From the NCBI GenBank assembly GCA_002069965.1, contig MWCI01000012.1, forward strand, positions 1-60,460: a stretch of 60,460 bases of DNA. The letters are read 5' to 3'. Positions within the stretch are counted from its first letter, which is position 1. Each line of letters starts with the position of its first letter. Source of the DNA: Spirochaetes bacterium ADurb.Bin218 (GTDB lineage: Bacteria > Spirochaetota > UBA4802 > UBA5550). The notes under the pieces are model-generated. The model saw only the letters and a list, made by a program, of their open reading frames with translations. It had not been told where the DNA came from and made no database searches. Shown here in pieces: positions 1 to 8,273 of the stretch. A program made the translations under genes and the position numbers.

Positions 1-141
1 TTGCTTATGACCGTTATGCTAATTATTCTTGGGGTGCTTTTTATACAGATGGGTATAATAGCAGAGATAATGATAAGGATTTACCATGAATCGCAAAAGC
101 TGCCACCATACAGAGTAAGGGAGACAGTAAATATTGAGTAG
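1..141 (+). CDS. Glycosyltransferase family 2 (GtrB/ArnC-like), C-terminal end only
   Basis: The reading frame is open from the window edge to a TAG at 139-141, so only the last 46 residues are visible. They form a hydrophobic segment (MLIILGVLFIQMGIIAEI) followed by a basic tail containing RIYHESQKLPPYRV. This matches the end of bacterial GtrB/DPM1-like family 2 glycosyltransferases, where the last membrane helix runs into a GEYxxRIYxExxxRPxY motif. Those enzymes load a sugar onto undecaprenyl phosphate at the inner membrane. The conserved GEY is changed to IAE here, and the catalytic domain lies outside the window, so the family call is an inference from the tail alone. Confidence 0.55.
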   Translation: MLMTVMLIILGVLFIQMGIIAEIMIRIYHESQKLPPYRVRETVNIE

Positions 142-170
142 ATTACTATGAGGTTTTGCAAATTTAAATC

Positions 171-587
171 ATGAAACTTTGCAGCGCCTGTTTACTGGGA
201 ATTAAATGTAGATATGATGGACAAATTGTGTCAAATGAGAAAGTTCTTTCTCTTTTAGAGCAAGAAATTCTCATACCAATTTGTCCTGAACAATTAGGAG
301 GGTTGCCAACTCCCAGAGAATCTTCTGAAATACATGGAGATGAGGTTATAACAAAATCTGGTAAGATCGTAACAGAATATTTTAAAACAGGAGCTTTTGA
401 GGTTTTTAAAATTGCTAAATTGTATAATATCACAGAAGCCATATTAAAGCAGAGGAGCCCTTCCTGTGGTTGCGGGCAGATTTATGATGGAAGCTTTTCT
501 GGGAAAGTCATTGAAGGGTATGGCATAACAGCTCAGCTGCTTAAAGAAAATGGAATAAAGATTTTATCAGAAGAAGATTTGCTTTAA
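171..587 (+). CDS. DUF523 family protein (YbbK-like)
   Basis: A 138-residue protein covering the whole DUF523 domain. Conserved cysteines are visible at residues 4, 7 and 13 (CSACLLGIKCRYDG), 38 (PICPEQLGGLPTPR), and 99 and 101 (RSPSCGCGQIYDG). This spacing is diagnostic for the family and suggests metal or Fe-S binding. The biochemical role of the family is not established. There is no convincing Shine-Dalgarno sequence in front of the ATG. It lies 29 bases after the upstream glycosyltransferase and may be read from the same transcript. It converges on the Mla operon, with only 47 bases between the stops. Confidence 0.85.
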   Translation: MKLCSACLLGIKCRYDGQIVSNEKVLSLLEQEILIPICPEQLGGLPTPRESSEIHGDEVITKSGKIVTEYFKTGAFEVFKIAKLYNITEAILKQRSPSCGCGQIYDGSFSGKVIEGYGITAQLLKENGIKILSEEDLL

Positions 588-634
588 AAATTTTATGAAC
601 TTATTATCAGTTAAGCTTGATCTTTTTTTTACTA

Positions 635-1345
635 TTATTTCTCCTCCTCTTCTTTTTTGCCTTTTAGCATAAATCCGATAGGTCTTTCTTTAAATTCCTT
701 GGCAATTTCTTGAGCTAAGGCTGCTGTGTTCCTCAGGGACTGCAATATAGCAGGAATATCTTTTTGAGAATCTGCAAGAATCGAATTTACCCCTGCCACG
801 CTTGTTCTTAGATCAGAAAGTAATCCTAAGATATTTTCTCTACTGCCTAAGGAGAGGTCTTTCATTATAACAACGGTCTCTGTAACAGTGTTGAGAAGTT
901 TATGGACGTCAGTTAGAATCGCCTCAAGGTTTACGTATTCAAGGCCTTCTATTACATCTCCATCAAGTAAGGGAGCACCTTTTATGTCAGGGTTGCGTAT
1001 TTCTATTACAGTGTCACCAATAATATTTTGATTTAATATAAGGGCAGTGCAGTTTTCATATAGTTCAATGTCTTTTTTTATCCTCATGGTCGCAAGGAAG
1101 TGGAGAGATGGCTTATATACTGGTTTAAGCTCAACAACTCTACCAATGTCATACCCCTTGAGTTTTATAGCTGTTCCTTTTTTTATTGCAGATATGTTGT
1201 CAATTTTAAGATAAACATCAATAGTAGAACCAGATAAGGAATAACCTAATTTAAGTATGATAAAGAGAATAAGTATAATTACAGGTATTAAAATAAATAA
1301 ACCCACTCTGAATTCGTTTGGATTTTTAAGAGTAAATTTTTTCAT
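635..1345 (-). CDS. MlaD-type MCE-domain lipid-binding protein
   Basis: A 236-residue protein with one N-terminal membrane helix (about residues 14-34) followed by an MCE domain (about 38-115; contains IKKGTAIKLKGYDIGRV) and a helical C-terminal tail ending in a highly charged KGKKEEEEK. MCE proteins are the periplasmic substrate-binding part of Mla-type phospholipid transporters between inner and outer membrane. It is the last gene of a three-gene minus-strand operon (permease, ATPase, MCE). Its ATG overlaps the stop of the ATPase gene in an ATGA junction at 1342-1345, which indicates translational coupling. The family is clear; the direction of lipid transport is not shown by sequence. Confidence 0.88.
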   Translation of the reverse strand: MKKFTLKNPNEFRVGLFILIPVIILILFIILKLGYSLSGSTIDVYLKIDNISAIKKGTAIKLKGYDIGRVVELKPVYKPSLHFLATMRIKKDIELYENCTALILNQNIIGDTVIEIRNPDIKGAPLLDGDVIEGLEYVNLEAILTDVHKLLNTVTETVVIMKDLSLGSRENILGLLSDLRTSVAGVNSILADSQKDIPAILQSLRNTAALAQEIAKEFKERPIGFMLKGKKEEEEK

Positions 1346-2103
1346 AAAATCACCATAGGACCTTCAGGATTATTTGTCTTATATTGTATCAAATAAGGAT
1401 TCTGGGAATATAAAAATTCATCCTTTGATCCTTCAAATACAATTCTGCCATTAAAAAACATAATGAATCTATTGGCAATATCAATAAAATTTTCTGGCCT
1501 GTATGTAACTATTATGAGAGACTTATCTTTTCTTGCAATTCTCTTTTTTAAAATATCAAAGATTGTGATTATGTTGAGATAGCATTGATTTTCAAAGGCA
1601 TGCTCAAGATAGAGTAGATCTGGTTCATTGGCAATGGAGCGAGCAAAGGCTGTTTTAAGAATTTCTGATCTGCTCAGTTGAAATGGTCGCAGCTTTTTAC
1701 AGTGGTCTAAGTTTAAATCAAATATCAGCTTATTTACATAGTTTTTAATCTCTGCTCCCGAAAGGGATGAGTGATATTCCAGCGGCAGAGAGATGTTTTG
1801 TTCCACAGATAAATTGCTGATAAGCCCATAATCACCATGGAGATATCCTATTTCTTCTTTGTATTCCATCAAGCTAAAGTAATCCAGTTCCTTTATGCTA
1901 CTGCCTTTGTATAAAACATCTCCCTCAAAAGAAACATCCCCTCTGATTATAACATCAAATAGATGGGATATACCAGAATCCTCTGTCCCAAAAATTACCA
2001 TAGCTTCCCCTTTTTTTAGTGAAAAGGAGATATTGTTCAGTAAAGTGACTCCATCACGTGTATACTTTACGTTTTTTACCTCAAGAATTAATTCTTCCAA
2101 CAT
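1342..2103 (-). CDS. MlaF-like ABC ATPase with degenerate catalytic motifs
   Basis: It sits where the MlaF ATPase is expected and has ABC-ATPase architecture over 253 residues, but every catalytic motif is altered. The Walker A position reads GTEDSGISH at residues 39-47, with Ile45 replacing the ATP-binding Lys. The Q-loop region reads IGYLHGDYG without Gln. The signature is LSRSE (143-147) instead of LSGGQ. Walker B ends in LEHA (166-169) instead of LDEP, so Asp and the catalytic Glu are both lost. The H-loop is TYRP with Tyr201 for His. The frame is intact and tightly packed with its neighbours, so this is not simple decay. The ATG at 2103 was chosen because it follows the permease stop and has GAGG just upstream; an ATG at 2139 has no ribosome site. 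It probably binds ATP poorly or not at all. Confidence 0.8.
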   Translation of the reverse strand: MLEELILEVKNVKYTRDGVTLLNNISFSLKKGEAMVIFGTEDSGISHLFDVIIRGDVSFEGDVLYKGSSIKELDYFSLMEYKEEIGYLHGDYGLISNLSVEQNISLPLEYHSSLSGAEIKNYVNKLIFDLNLDHCKKLRPFQLSRSEILKTAFARSIANEPDLLYLEHAFENQCYLNIITIFDILKKRIARKDKSLIIVTYRPENFIDIANRFIMFFNGRIVFEGSKDEFLYSQNPYLIQYKTNNPEGPMVIL

Positions 2104-2107
2104 AGCC

Positions 2108-2899
2108 TCATATAAGATAAAATATGGTAGATATTGCAATATTAACTATAATAGCAACAAATAAAGTTCTGATTACAGCCTTAGATACAAAAATAGGAAT
2201 TTCAAATTTAGAGTTAGGCTTAAATCCATAGTAACAGCAAATTAATGGAACTGCTATGCCAAAGAGAATGCTTTTGGCTAAAGCTGCAGTGATATCCTTA
2301 AAAGTAAAAGAGTCAATAAGTGTCTGTCCAAAGGTATCCATTGGTATGTAAATTACTGTAAGAGCTATTAGATAACCGCCAATGAAGGCAACTACATCGA
2401 ATATTATAATAAGCCCCATAATGGAAAGTATTGATGCAATGATCCTCGGGAATACAATGAAGAGCTTTGTGTCAATACCCATAAGCTCCATGGCAAGTAT
2501 TTCCTTTGACCATTTTTGAACAGAAATTTCAGTGGCAATTGCAGAACCTGATCTGGCTATTACTATTAGAGTTGTTGCAAGAGGTCCCAACTCCCTTGCA
2601 ATTATTATAACAAGGAGATTGCCGAGAAATCCTTCAACTCCAAATTTTGGCAAAGATGTTAAGGCCTGGATTATTACAGTTGCCCCAAGTAAAAGGGCTA
2701 TTATTATAACTATGGAGAGAGCATCAACTCCAGTAAACCTTGTCTGATTTATTATGATTGTATAGAGAGATCGAAATCTTATATATCGTAAAGATTTAAA
2801 AGAGGTAACAATAGATTTTATAAACAAAGAAAAATCTTTAACCCCATTGCGGATGTCAATGGCCCAGCTGCCTATTTTTATTACTGTATTTTCTATCAT
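2108..2899 (-). CDS. MlaE family ABC transporter permease
   Basis: A 263-residue integral membrane protein with the MlaE/YrbE permease core. The family-typical stretches are visible: IIARELGPLATTLIVIARSG, then SAIATEISVQKWSKEILAME and LMGIDTKLFIVFPRIIASIL. About five hydrophobic segments follow an amphipathic N-terminus. It is the first gene of the minus-strand operon with the MlaF-like and MCE proteins, and should form the inner-membrane channel of a phospholipid transporter. The ribosome site before the ATG is weak (TTGAAACA). The 160 bases upstream hold no recognisable gene. Confidence 0.88.
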   Translation of the reverse strand: MIENTVIKIGSWAIDIRNGVKDFSLFIKSIVTSFKSLRYIRFRSLYTIIINQTRFTGVDALSIVIIIALLLGATVIIQALTSLPKFGVEGFLGNLLVIIIARELGPLATTLIVIARSGSAIATEISVQKWSKEILAMELMGIDTKLFIVFPRIIASILSIMGLIIIFDVVAFIGGYLIALTVIYIPMDTFGQTLIDSFTFKDITAALAKSILFGIAVPLICCYYGFKPNSKFEIPIFVSKAVIRTLFVAIIVNIAISTIFYLI

Positions 2900-3054
2900 T
2901 GTTTCAAGATTTATCCTCTTGAATTCAATTTAAATATGAATATTAAACATATCAAGTAGAAATTTTCATGGAAGGAAAATCAAGTCCACAAGAAAATTTT
3001 TATAATAATTTTGCACTCTATCAACAGAGAGAAATTAATAAAGAGAATTTTAGA

Positions 3055-3073
3055 GCAGGTTTACTCAACCTGC
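3055..3073 (-). terminator. Possible terminator hairpin of the protease-inhibitor operon
   Basis: A perfect 7-bp stem (GCAGGTT / AACCTGC) with a 5-base loop overlaps the end of the inhibitor gene. On the minus strand it is followed by TCTAAAATTCTCTTT, a broken U tract, so termination may be weak. Confidence 0.35.
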
Positions 3074-3423
3074 ACTAAAATTCTTGCTGTCTTTATATAG
3101 GATGGATTTTGTTTCCAGTGCTCACCATATTTAAAAACAATTATCCCCCCTGATTTATTGCTTTTAAATACAAATTCCTGAATATCAAAGCCTCCTGTCT
3201 TTTCACTTTCTTCTGTGCGTATAATTTCCTTAATCACAGCCATGTCTTGTGGAATTTCTGTTATCTTCCAACTGTAACCAGTTGAAAGTTGAGAGGCAAG
3301 TTTTACAGAAAATGTTTTTCCTGGCTTTGCTTTAATAACAGATTCCCCCTCAGAAAGAAAGATAGAAGGAGATGAGGCGCAAGAAAATATAAAAACACTT
3401 AGTAAAAGAAAAAATTTTTTCAT
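3061..3423 (-). CDS. Chagasin-type (I42) cysteine protease inhibitor lipoprotein
   Basis: A 120-residue lipoprotein: signal peptide with a lipobox-like IFSC (Cys15), then a single chagasin domain. The three inhibitor loops of family I42 can be placed: STGYSW (residues 47-52, matching the NPTTGYxW loop), GGF at 77-79 with its following strand, and YGEHW at 99-103 in place of RPW. Chagasins block papain-family cysteine proteases by inserting these loops into the active-site cleft. The gene lies only 11 bases downstream of a secreted papain-family protease on the same strand and has a good ribosome site (AAGGATGGTTAT-ATG). It is therefore most likely the cognate membrane-anchored inhibitor of its neighbour. 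Confidence 0.82.
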   Translation of the reverse strand: MKKFFLLLSVFIFSCASSPSIFLSEGESVIKAKPGKTFSVKLASQLSTGYSWKITEIPQDMAVIKEIIRTEESEKTGGFDIQEFVFKSNKSGGIIVFKYGEHWKQNPSYIKTARILVQVE

Positions 3424-3434
3424 ATAACCATCCT

Positions 3435-4673
3435 TTATTCAGAGACTACCACTACCCATGCTGCACCATATCCTATATTGTTACAGCCATATTCAACCCA
3501 TATATATCCTCCTTCACCCCATGCAGGCCCCCATGAATTTTTAACAAGGTAAGCCTTTTTGTTGTCGTCCCAGCCAACTATTGTAATTGCATGATTGACA
3601 TCATTTGGCCCTGAAACCTTTGCGTGTTCATCAAATATTCCGCTTTTGTAGGCCTGAAAGGCAGGAGTTACTTTCACTGTTGCTGCAATTGCTCCATATT
3701 TTACAATAGCCTCTTTCATTTCCTGGACAGAAGGGATTCCTGCATCTCTTCTGATGTAGCCCCATTTAATTATTTTGTAATTGGATTTTTTCTGAACAGC
3801 GCAAAATCCTTCTTTACCTTTGTATGGCATGTCGCTTTCAAGGAAAGCTCCATTTTGCATGAGATAGTCAAAGACTCCTCCATACCATCCTCCGTCACAG
3901 CTTCCGGCATCATTTCCATATTTATCTTTGGCGCAGTCCAGAAAGAATTGTTCTGATATATCCAGTATTTTATTATTTTTCATCTTGTAGTTTGCTTCAT
4001 AAACTGCAGCTGAGGTAAAGGCCCAGCAGCTTCCGCATATACCCTGATATTGGACCTTGGAAAGTAGCCCTGAGTCTCTCCAGTTAAATGCAACTAAATC
4101 TATGGATGGTGTTATTTCAGCAGGAATATTTCGATCCATCATTTCTTCTTTTTTCATTTCATCCTGACGTTTCTTTTCTTCCTGTTTACGCCTCTCCTCT
4201 TCCTGTCTTCTCATTTCTTCCTGTTTTTTTTGATTCTGCTCACGCTCTATTTCCTCTTCTCTCTTTTTGCGTTGCTCCTCCTGGCGTCTTAATTCTTCCT
4301 GTCGCTTTTTTTCTCTTTGCTGGCGTTCCAGTTCTTCTTTTTTGCGTCTCTCTTCCTCTTTCTTTTTCAGCTCATCTTCTGCTGGAGGCTTTGTTCCTGC
4401 TATTTGAGAGATTTGGTATTTCATCATCTCGTTAAGTTCAACAGTAAATTTGAGGTTTCGTTTCTTTATATCATCCACAACTGTTTTCATCATTGCTTTC
4501 ATCTCTTCCGGACTACGGAGAACAGCTTCTTTATCTTGTTTATATCGCTTTAGTATTTCACTTTTTGTGGTCCTGGCAGATAGCTGAAGATTTTCAGGGG
4601 ATGATGAGAGAAAGAGCAAAAGCAAAGATAAAGTCAAAATTAAAGAATAGAAAGAAGAGGTTTTTCTTAACAT
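3435..4673 (-). CDS. Secreted papain-family (C1A) cysteine protease with coiled-coil pro-region
   Basis: A 412-residue protein with a signal peptide (about 1-26), a helical pro-region, a long Glu/Lys/Arg/Gln-rich segment (about 100-178, likely a single alpha helix or coiled coil) and a complete C1A peptidase domain (about 190-412). Catalytic residues are intact: oxyanion Gln210 and Cys216 in QGICGSCWAF, His361 in NHAITIVGWDD, and Asn379 in VKNSWGPAWGEGGY. The segment CDGGW follows the usual disulfide pattern. The ribosome site AAGGAGCTCTCC precedes the ATG. It heads a two-gene operon with a chagasin-type inhibitor. Expected location is the periplasm, outer membrane or outside the cell. The substrate is unknown. 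The charged segment replaces the usual I29 propeptide and is unusual. Confidence 0.9.
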   Translation of the reverse strand: MLRKTSSFYSLILTLSLLLLFLSSSPENLQLSARTTKSEILKRYKQDKEAVLRSPEEMKAMMKTVVDDIKKRNLKFTVELNEMMKYQISQIAGTKPPAEDELKKKEEERRKKEELERQQREKKRQEELRRQEEQRKKREEEIEREQNQKKQEEMRRQEEERRKQEEKKRQDEMKKEEMMDRNIPAEITPSIDLVAFNWRDSGLLSKVQYQGICGSCWAFTSAAVYEANYKMKNNKILDISEQFFLDCAKDKYGNDAGSCDGGWYGGVFDYLMQNGAFLESDMPYKGKEGFCAVQKKSNYKIIKWGYIRRDAGIPSVQEMKEAIVKYGAIAATVKVTPAFQAYKSGIFDEHAKVSGPNDVNHAITIVGWDDNKKAYLVKNSWGPAWGEGGYIWVEYGCNNIGYGAAWVVVVSE

Positions 4674-4901
4674 GGAGAGCTCCTTAAGCTTTTTAAGATA
4701 TTTTTGAAGATATTTAAACTTTTATAAAGTATAAAGTAAAAATAGCTAAGAAAGTCAAGAAACAATTACAACTTTAGAGTAAACTTTTAGTGGTAGAATT
4801 TTATTACTTTTAAAGATAACCGAAGAAATATTTGGGAATCTTAAAAAAATATTTGAAATAAATAGGCTCTATTCCCCTTTGTAGATTCAAAGGAGTTATA
4901 T

Positions 4902-6842
4902 ATGGGATTTAGTCTTAAGAGATTTTTTCATGTCAATATTGCAGGTTTTGCCAATTTAATTTTATGGTCGCTGGCTTTTACTTTTTATTTGCTTATAGAT
5001 AGATACAGTGGTTCTTTTGACATTGAGCTTTTTCTTCTTGGGGTATATATCTTTTTTTCAATAGTTTTTCTTAATGCGCTCTTCTTTTTTATATTCAAAG
5101 CTTTTTTTATCTACTTTAGATATAGAAGTGCAATGGCCTATTTACTGTCAAATTTAATAGTGACAGTGGTTTTTGTTATTAACAATATGTCTGTAGCTGT
5201 TTATGGAAAGCAGCTTGGCATGGAAGGGCTGGTTATGGCTCTAAGAGGCTGGCAGGGTGGAGAGATGGGCAATTTTACAGCTACAGTTTTACAGGTTTTT
5301 CTTGTTATTGCAATTTATCTATTTCTGTATTTTTTTACATATATGTTCTTGAATAGACTTTTTTCTGGCAGACCATTCTCTCATGCTTTTTTTGGACTTC
5401 TTGTTTGTGTGATTTCATTGGTTCTTGTTTTTGTGCATTTTAAATTAGTTGGAATGGCTGACTCTGACTGGAAGATGAACAGTATGAAGCATAAGATTCC
5501 ATGGCAATCTCTCACTGGTTTCCCAGATGATCTTGTTAGAGTAGATGAGGATGGGAAGAAGGGAACAGCTATCCCGCCACTTTTTTCTGAAAGATTAATT
5601 TTAAGTGAAAAGAAAGAAATTGAGCAACTGAAGAGAATGGGAATATATGGCAAAAAGATTCTTTCAGGTGAAATCTCAACACATCATCCATATAACATTC
5701 TTTTTATCAATGTAGAGGGATTGCGCAGGGATATGCTTAACCCAGAGAATATGCCTTTTTTATATAGATTTGCCTCAGACAAGGCTTTTATTTTAAAGAA
5801 ACACTACAGCACTGGGAACAATACCCCAGGAAGCCTCTATGGAATGCTCACAGGGCTTGCTCCTTATTATTTTGAGCCCTTAAGGCAGAATAAGTTGCCA
5901 AACATGGCCCTTGAGGTGCTCAAAAAGGCAGGATACAGGCAGTCTGTATATTACAATTCTCCAAGGAATTATGAGCATATTTATGAGGATATTCTGGTAA
6001 AAACTGAACATAAATTTGTTAGAGCAGCAGGAACATGGGAAGATGACTATGCTCCACGAGACAGATGGCTTTTTGAAAATTATATCCAGGAGTTGAAAAA
6101 GGAGAGTAACACTTCAAAGAGATTTGATTATATTCTTGTTAATGTTACTCACTTTAATTATTACTATCCTCCAGAATTCAAAAAATACACACCAGATTTT
6201 AGATCTGATTTTAAGATTATAAGTGGGCCTCAGAGTGGTTTTAGAAAAAACAAAGAAGAGCTTATGAACAGATATAAAAACTCAGTTTATTATGCAGATT
6301 ATCTCCTCAAAAATCTTCTTACAGAAATGGAGGCTATGGGAAGGCTTAAAAATACGATAATTGTTATTGCAGGTGATCACGGAGAGGAGTTCTGGGAGCA
6401 TGGAAGTTTTGGTCACACATGGGGGCTGAATGATATTCAGATTGGTCCAGCAGCTATAATCTATTATCCAAATATAAAAAACACTGATATAAAATATAAG
6501 TATACATCCCATCAGGATTTTTTACCAACTGTATTTGATATCATTGGTATAAATGTTGACTATAAGTATTTCACAACAGGAAAATCTTTGTTGAAATACT
6601 CTCCAGAAAAAGATTATGCCATATCCTCTCTGGGGATACTTGTTAGCTTTAAAAGAAATGGCTATGCAATTATTGGGAATGGATATAAGGTTTTATATAG
6701 AAATAATATGGACTTAAATAGCTCTCCCTATGCAATTTATGATGACAATGATCAGCCTATTGAGGAATTTAACAAAAATGCAGTGTCAGATCTACTCCTT
6801 AAGGCAATGAATGCTAAATCTCTGGAAGTGCCTATGTATTAA
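4902..6842 (+). CDS. Membrane-anchored sulfatase-superfamily hydrolase (PbgA/YejM- or LtaS-like)
   Basis: A 646-residue protein with about five N-terminal membrane helices (residues 12-180), a linker, and an extracytoplasmic alkaline-phosphatase/sulfatase domain (about 262-600). Metal and active-site elements are visible: Glu272 in INVEGLRRD, the candidate nucleophile Thr308 in NNTPGSLYG, Asp492-His493 in AGDHGEEFWEHG, and His505 in FGHTWG. The layout matches lipoteichoic acid synthase, phosphoethanolamine transferases and the PbgA/YejM group, which act on lipid headgroups or control LPS. No Gram-positive lipoteichoic acid is expected here, so a role with outer-membrane lipids or glycans is the better guess. 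The start has a strong AAAGGAG site. It converges with the M14 peptidase gene, overlapping by 4 bases. Confidence 0.8.
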   Translation: MGFSLKRFFHVNIAGFANLILWSLAFTFYLLIDRYSGSFDIELFLLGVYIFFSIVFLNALFFFIFKAFFIYFRYRSAMAYLLSNLIVTVVFVINNMSVAVYGKQLGMEGLVMALRGWQGGEMGNFTATVLQVFLVIAIYLFLYFFTYMFLNRLFSGRPFSHAFFGLLVCVISLVLVFVHFKLVGMADSDWKMNSMKHKIPWQSLTGFPDDLVRVDEDGKKGTAIPPLFSERLILSEKKEIEQLKRMGIYGKKILSGEISTHHPYNILFINVEGLRRDMLNPENMPFLYRFASDKAFILKKHYSTGNNTPGSLYGMLTGLAPYYFEPLRQNKLPNMALEVLKKAGYRQSVYYNSPRNYEHIYEDILVKTEHKFVRAAGTWEDDYAPRDRWLFENYIQELKKESNTSKRFDYILVNVTHFNYYYPPEFKKYTPDFRSDFKIISGPQSGFRKNKEELMNRYKNSVYYADYLLKNLLTEMEAMGRLKNTIIVIAGDHGEEFWEHGSFGHTWGLNDIQIGPAAIIYYPNIKNTDIKYKYTSHQDFLPTVFDIIGINVDYKYFTTGKSLLKYSPEKDYAISSLGILVSFKRNGYAIIGNGYKVLYRNNMDLNSSPYAIYDDNDQPIEEFNKNAVSDLLLKAMNAKSLEVPMY

Positions 6843-7636
6843 TTGTAATCGTAATTGATGGCCTCAAGGAGAGATAGAATTACTTTATTGTAATCTGGCT
6901 CTCTGTCTATTCTTCCCAGTTCATAGGTAATGCCTATTATTGAGTATTCCTGATCGGATTTGAAGCTTCCAAGGGAACCAGGTGTTTTATATCCTATGTC
7001 AAATGATATAGAAAATCCAGAGATATCTGACATTTTTTCAATTAAGTCATTGGGTGCTTTTGAATCAGGGTAAAGAGCAGCAAAGGGTTGATGGAGCTGA
7101 ATGATCATTACAGGCTGATACTTATCCATAATTTCTATGGCAACTACAGTCTCTGGCTCTGATGCAGGCAAAGGTCCTGGATTATTGTAATGTTTTGTGT
7201 AGTCAAATTCCCATGTGGAGGAGGGAAAATTTCTGTTGAGATCAATCTTATGGCCATTGGTTCTTCTGCCAGCTCTGAGTCCGTCAGGGTTAAGGCATGG
7301 CACAATGATAACTCTGTTTTTTATTGAGGCTGAATTTTTTTCCAGATACTTTGCAAGATAAATTGCGGAGGTTACGCTTGCAGGCTCATCACCATGAATG
7401 CCCCCAATTATCAGTATATTTTTTCCTCTGTTGCCATATTCCTTGAGCAGAATTTTATTTTTCCAGTTGGAGTAACCAGCGATTGTCCAGCTTTTGTCCT
7501 TTTCTAAATTTTTAAGCATAGATATGGCTTTTTTTATAATTAAATCATGTCTTTTATAAGATAGGGAAGATGCATTTTTATAATTTTCTATTATAATTAG
7601 AAAGCAGCATAGAATTATAAGCAAAAATTTTTTCAT
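6839..7636 (-). CDS. Secreted M14-family zinc carboxypeptidase (MpaA-like)
   Basis: A 265-residue protein with an N-terminal signal or anchor segment (about 3-17) and an M14 domain. Zinc ligands His81 and Glu84 (GGIHGDEPAS) and His182 (IQLHQP), the substrate-binding NRNFP at 134-138, and the catalytic Glu239 (GITYELGR) are all present. The family includes murein tripeptide amidase MpaA, which cuts diaminopimelate-containing peptides, so a cell-wall or periplasmic peptide substrate is likely. The stop overlaps the end of the sulfatase gene on the other strand. The ribosome site TGTGAG is acceptable. Confidence 0.83.
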   Translation of the reverse strand: MKKFLLIILCCFLIIIENYKNASSLSYKRHDLIIKKAISMLKNLEKDKSWTIAGYSNWKNKILLKEYGNRGKNILIIGGIHGDEPASVTSAIYLAKYLEKNSASIKNRVIIVPCLNPDGLRAGRRTNGHKIDLNRNFPSSTWEFDYTKHYNNPGPLPASEPETVVAIEIMDKYQPVMIIQLHQPFAALYPDSKAPNDLIEKMSDISGFSISFDIGYKTPGSLGSFKSDQEYSIIGITYELGRIDREPDYNKVILSLLEAINYDYN

Positions 7637-7766
7637 TTTTTCTCACAATGTATTTTTCTTGTAAATAATCCCTTAGTTAGATCCTTTGGCTATTATGTAT
7701 AGCATATAAATAAGGCAGGTCAAGACAATTGAATAATTTTTTTAACTTTTTGAAGGGGGAGTTTTT

Positions 7767-8273
7767 ATGAAATCCCTTGAGCTTTATAGTAAACTTATAG
7801 TGAACATCGATGAATATGAGAAAAAGATTCTTGCAGCCTTTTCTAAGGAGATTAAATGTAAAAAGGGCTGTGATGAGTGCTGCATATTAACATCAGTCTT
7901 TCCTGTTGAGGCTTATGTTATTTATAAAAGCGCTGTAAGTGAGAACCTCTCTTTGCCAGAGAATTTTACTAAAGATAAATGCGTTTTTTTGTATAATGGG
8001 CAATGCTCAATATACAAAAGTAGACCAATTATTTGCAGAACCCATGGCTATCCTATTTTTTACGATGGAAGAGTTGATTTTTGTCCAAAGAATTTTACAG
8101 AGATAAAAACAATGGATTCTGGATTTATGTTAAATCTTGATGCAGTAAATAGGACAATTGCTTCCATAAATATTATATTTGTAAAAGAGGTAGATGATCC
8201 TTTTTTCCGTAAGGAAAGAATTTCTTTGACAGAATTATATGAGTATATATCAAAAACTCAGAGAGTGTGTTAG
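7767..8273 (+). CDS. YkgJ family cysteine-cluster protein
   Basis: A 168-residue protein with the CxxCCxxC-type cluster of the YkgJ/UPF0153 family. The pattern reads CKKGCDECC near residue 31, then CVFLYNGQCSIYKSRPIICR around 72-92, followed by HGYP and a final Cys in DFCPKNF. These cysteines are thought to hold zinc or an Fe-S cluster; the function is not known. A strong AAGGGGGAG ribosome site precedes the ATG. The stop codon directly abuts the ATG of the next gene, so the two are probably translated together. Confidence 0.85.
   Translation: MKSLELYSKLIVNIDEYEKKILAAFSKEIKCKKGCDECCILTSVFPVEAYVIYKSAVSENLSLPENFTKDKCVFLYNGQCSIYKSRPIICRTHGYPIFYDGRVDFCPKNFTEIKTMDSGFMLNLDAVNRTIASINIIFVKEVDDPFFRKERISLTELYEYISKTQRVC

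Noticed and set aside
2968-3078. 36-codon ORF on the plus strand between the permease and inhibitor genes
   Set aside because: No ribosome site, no recognisable features, and its end overlaps the minus-strand inhibitor gene and its hairpin.
4088-4435. Phe/Ser/Leu-rich ORFs on the plus strand
   Set aside because: They are antisense shadows of the Glu/Lys-rich segment of the protease gene, whose codon bias keeps other frames open.
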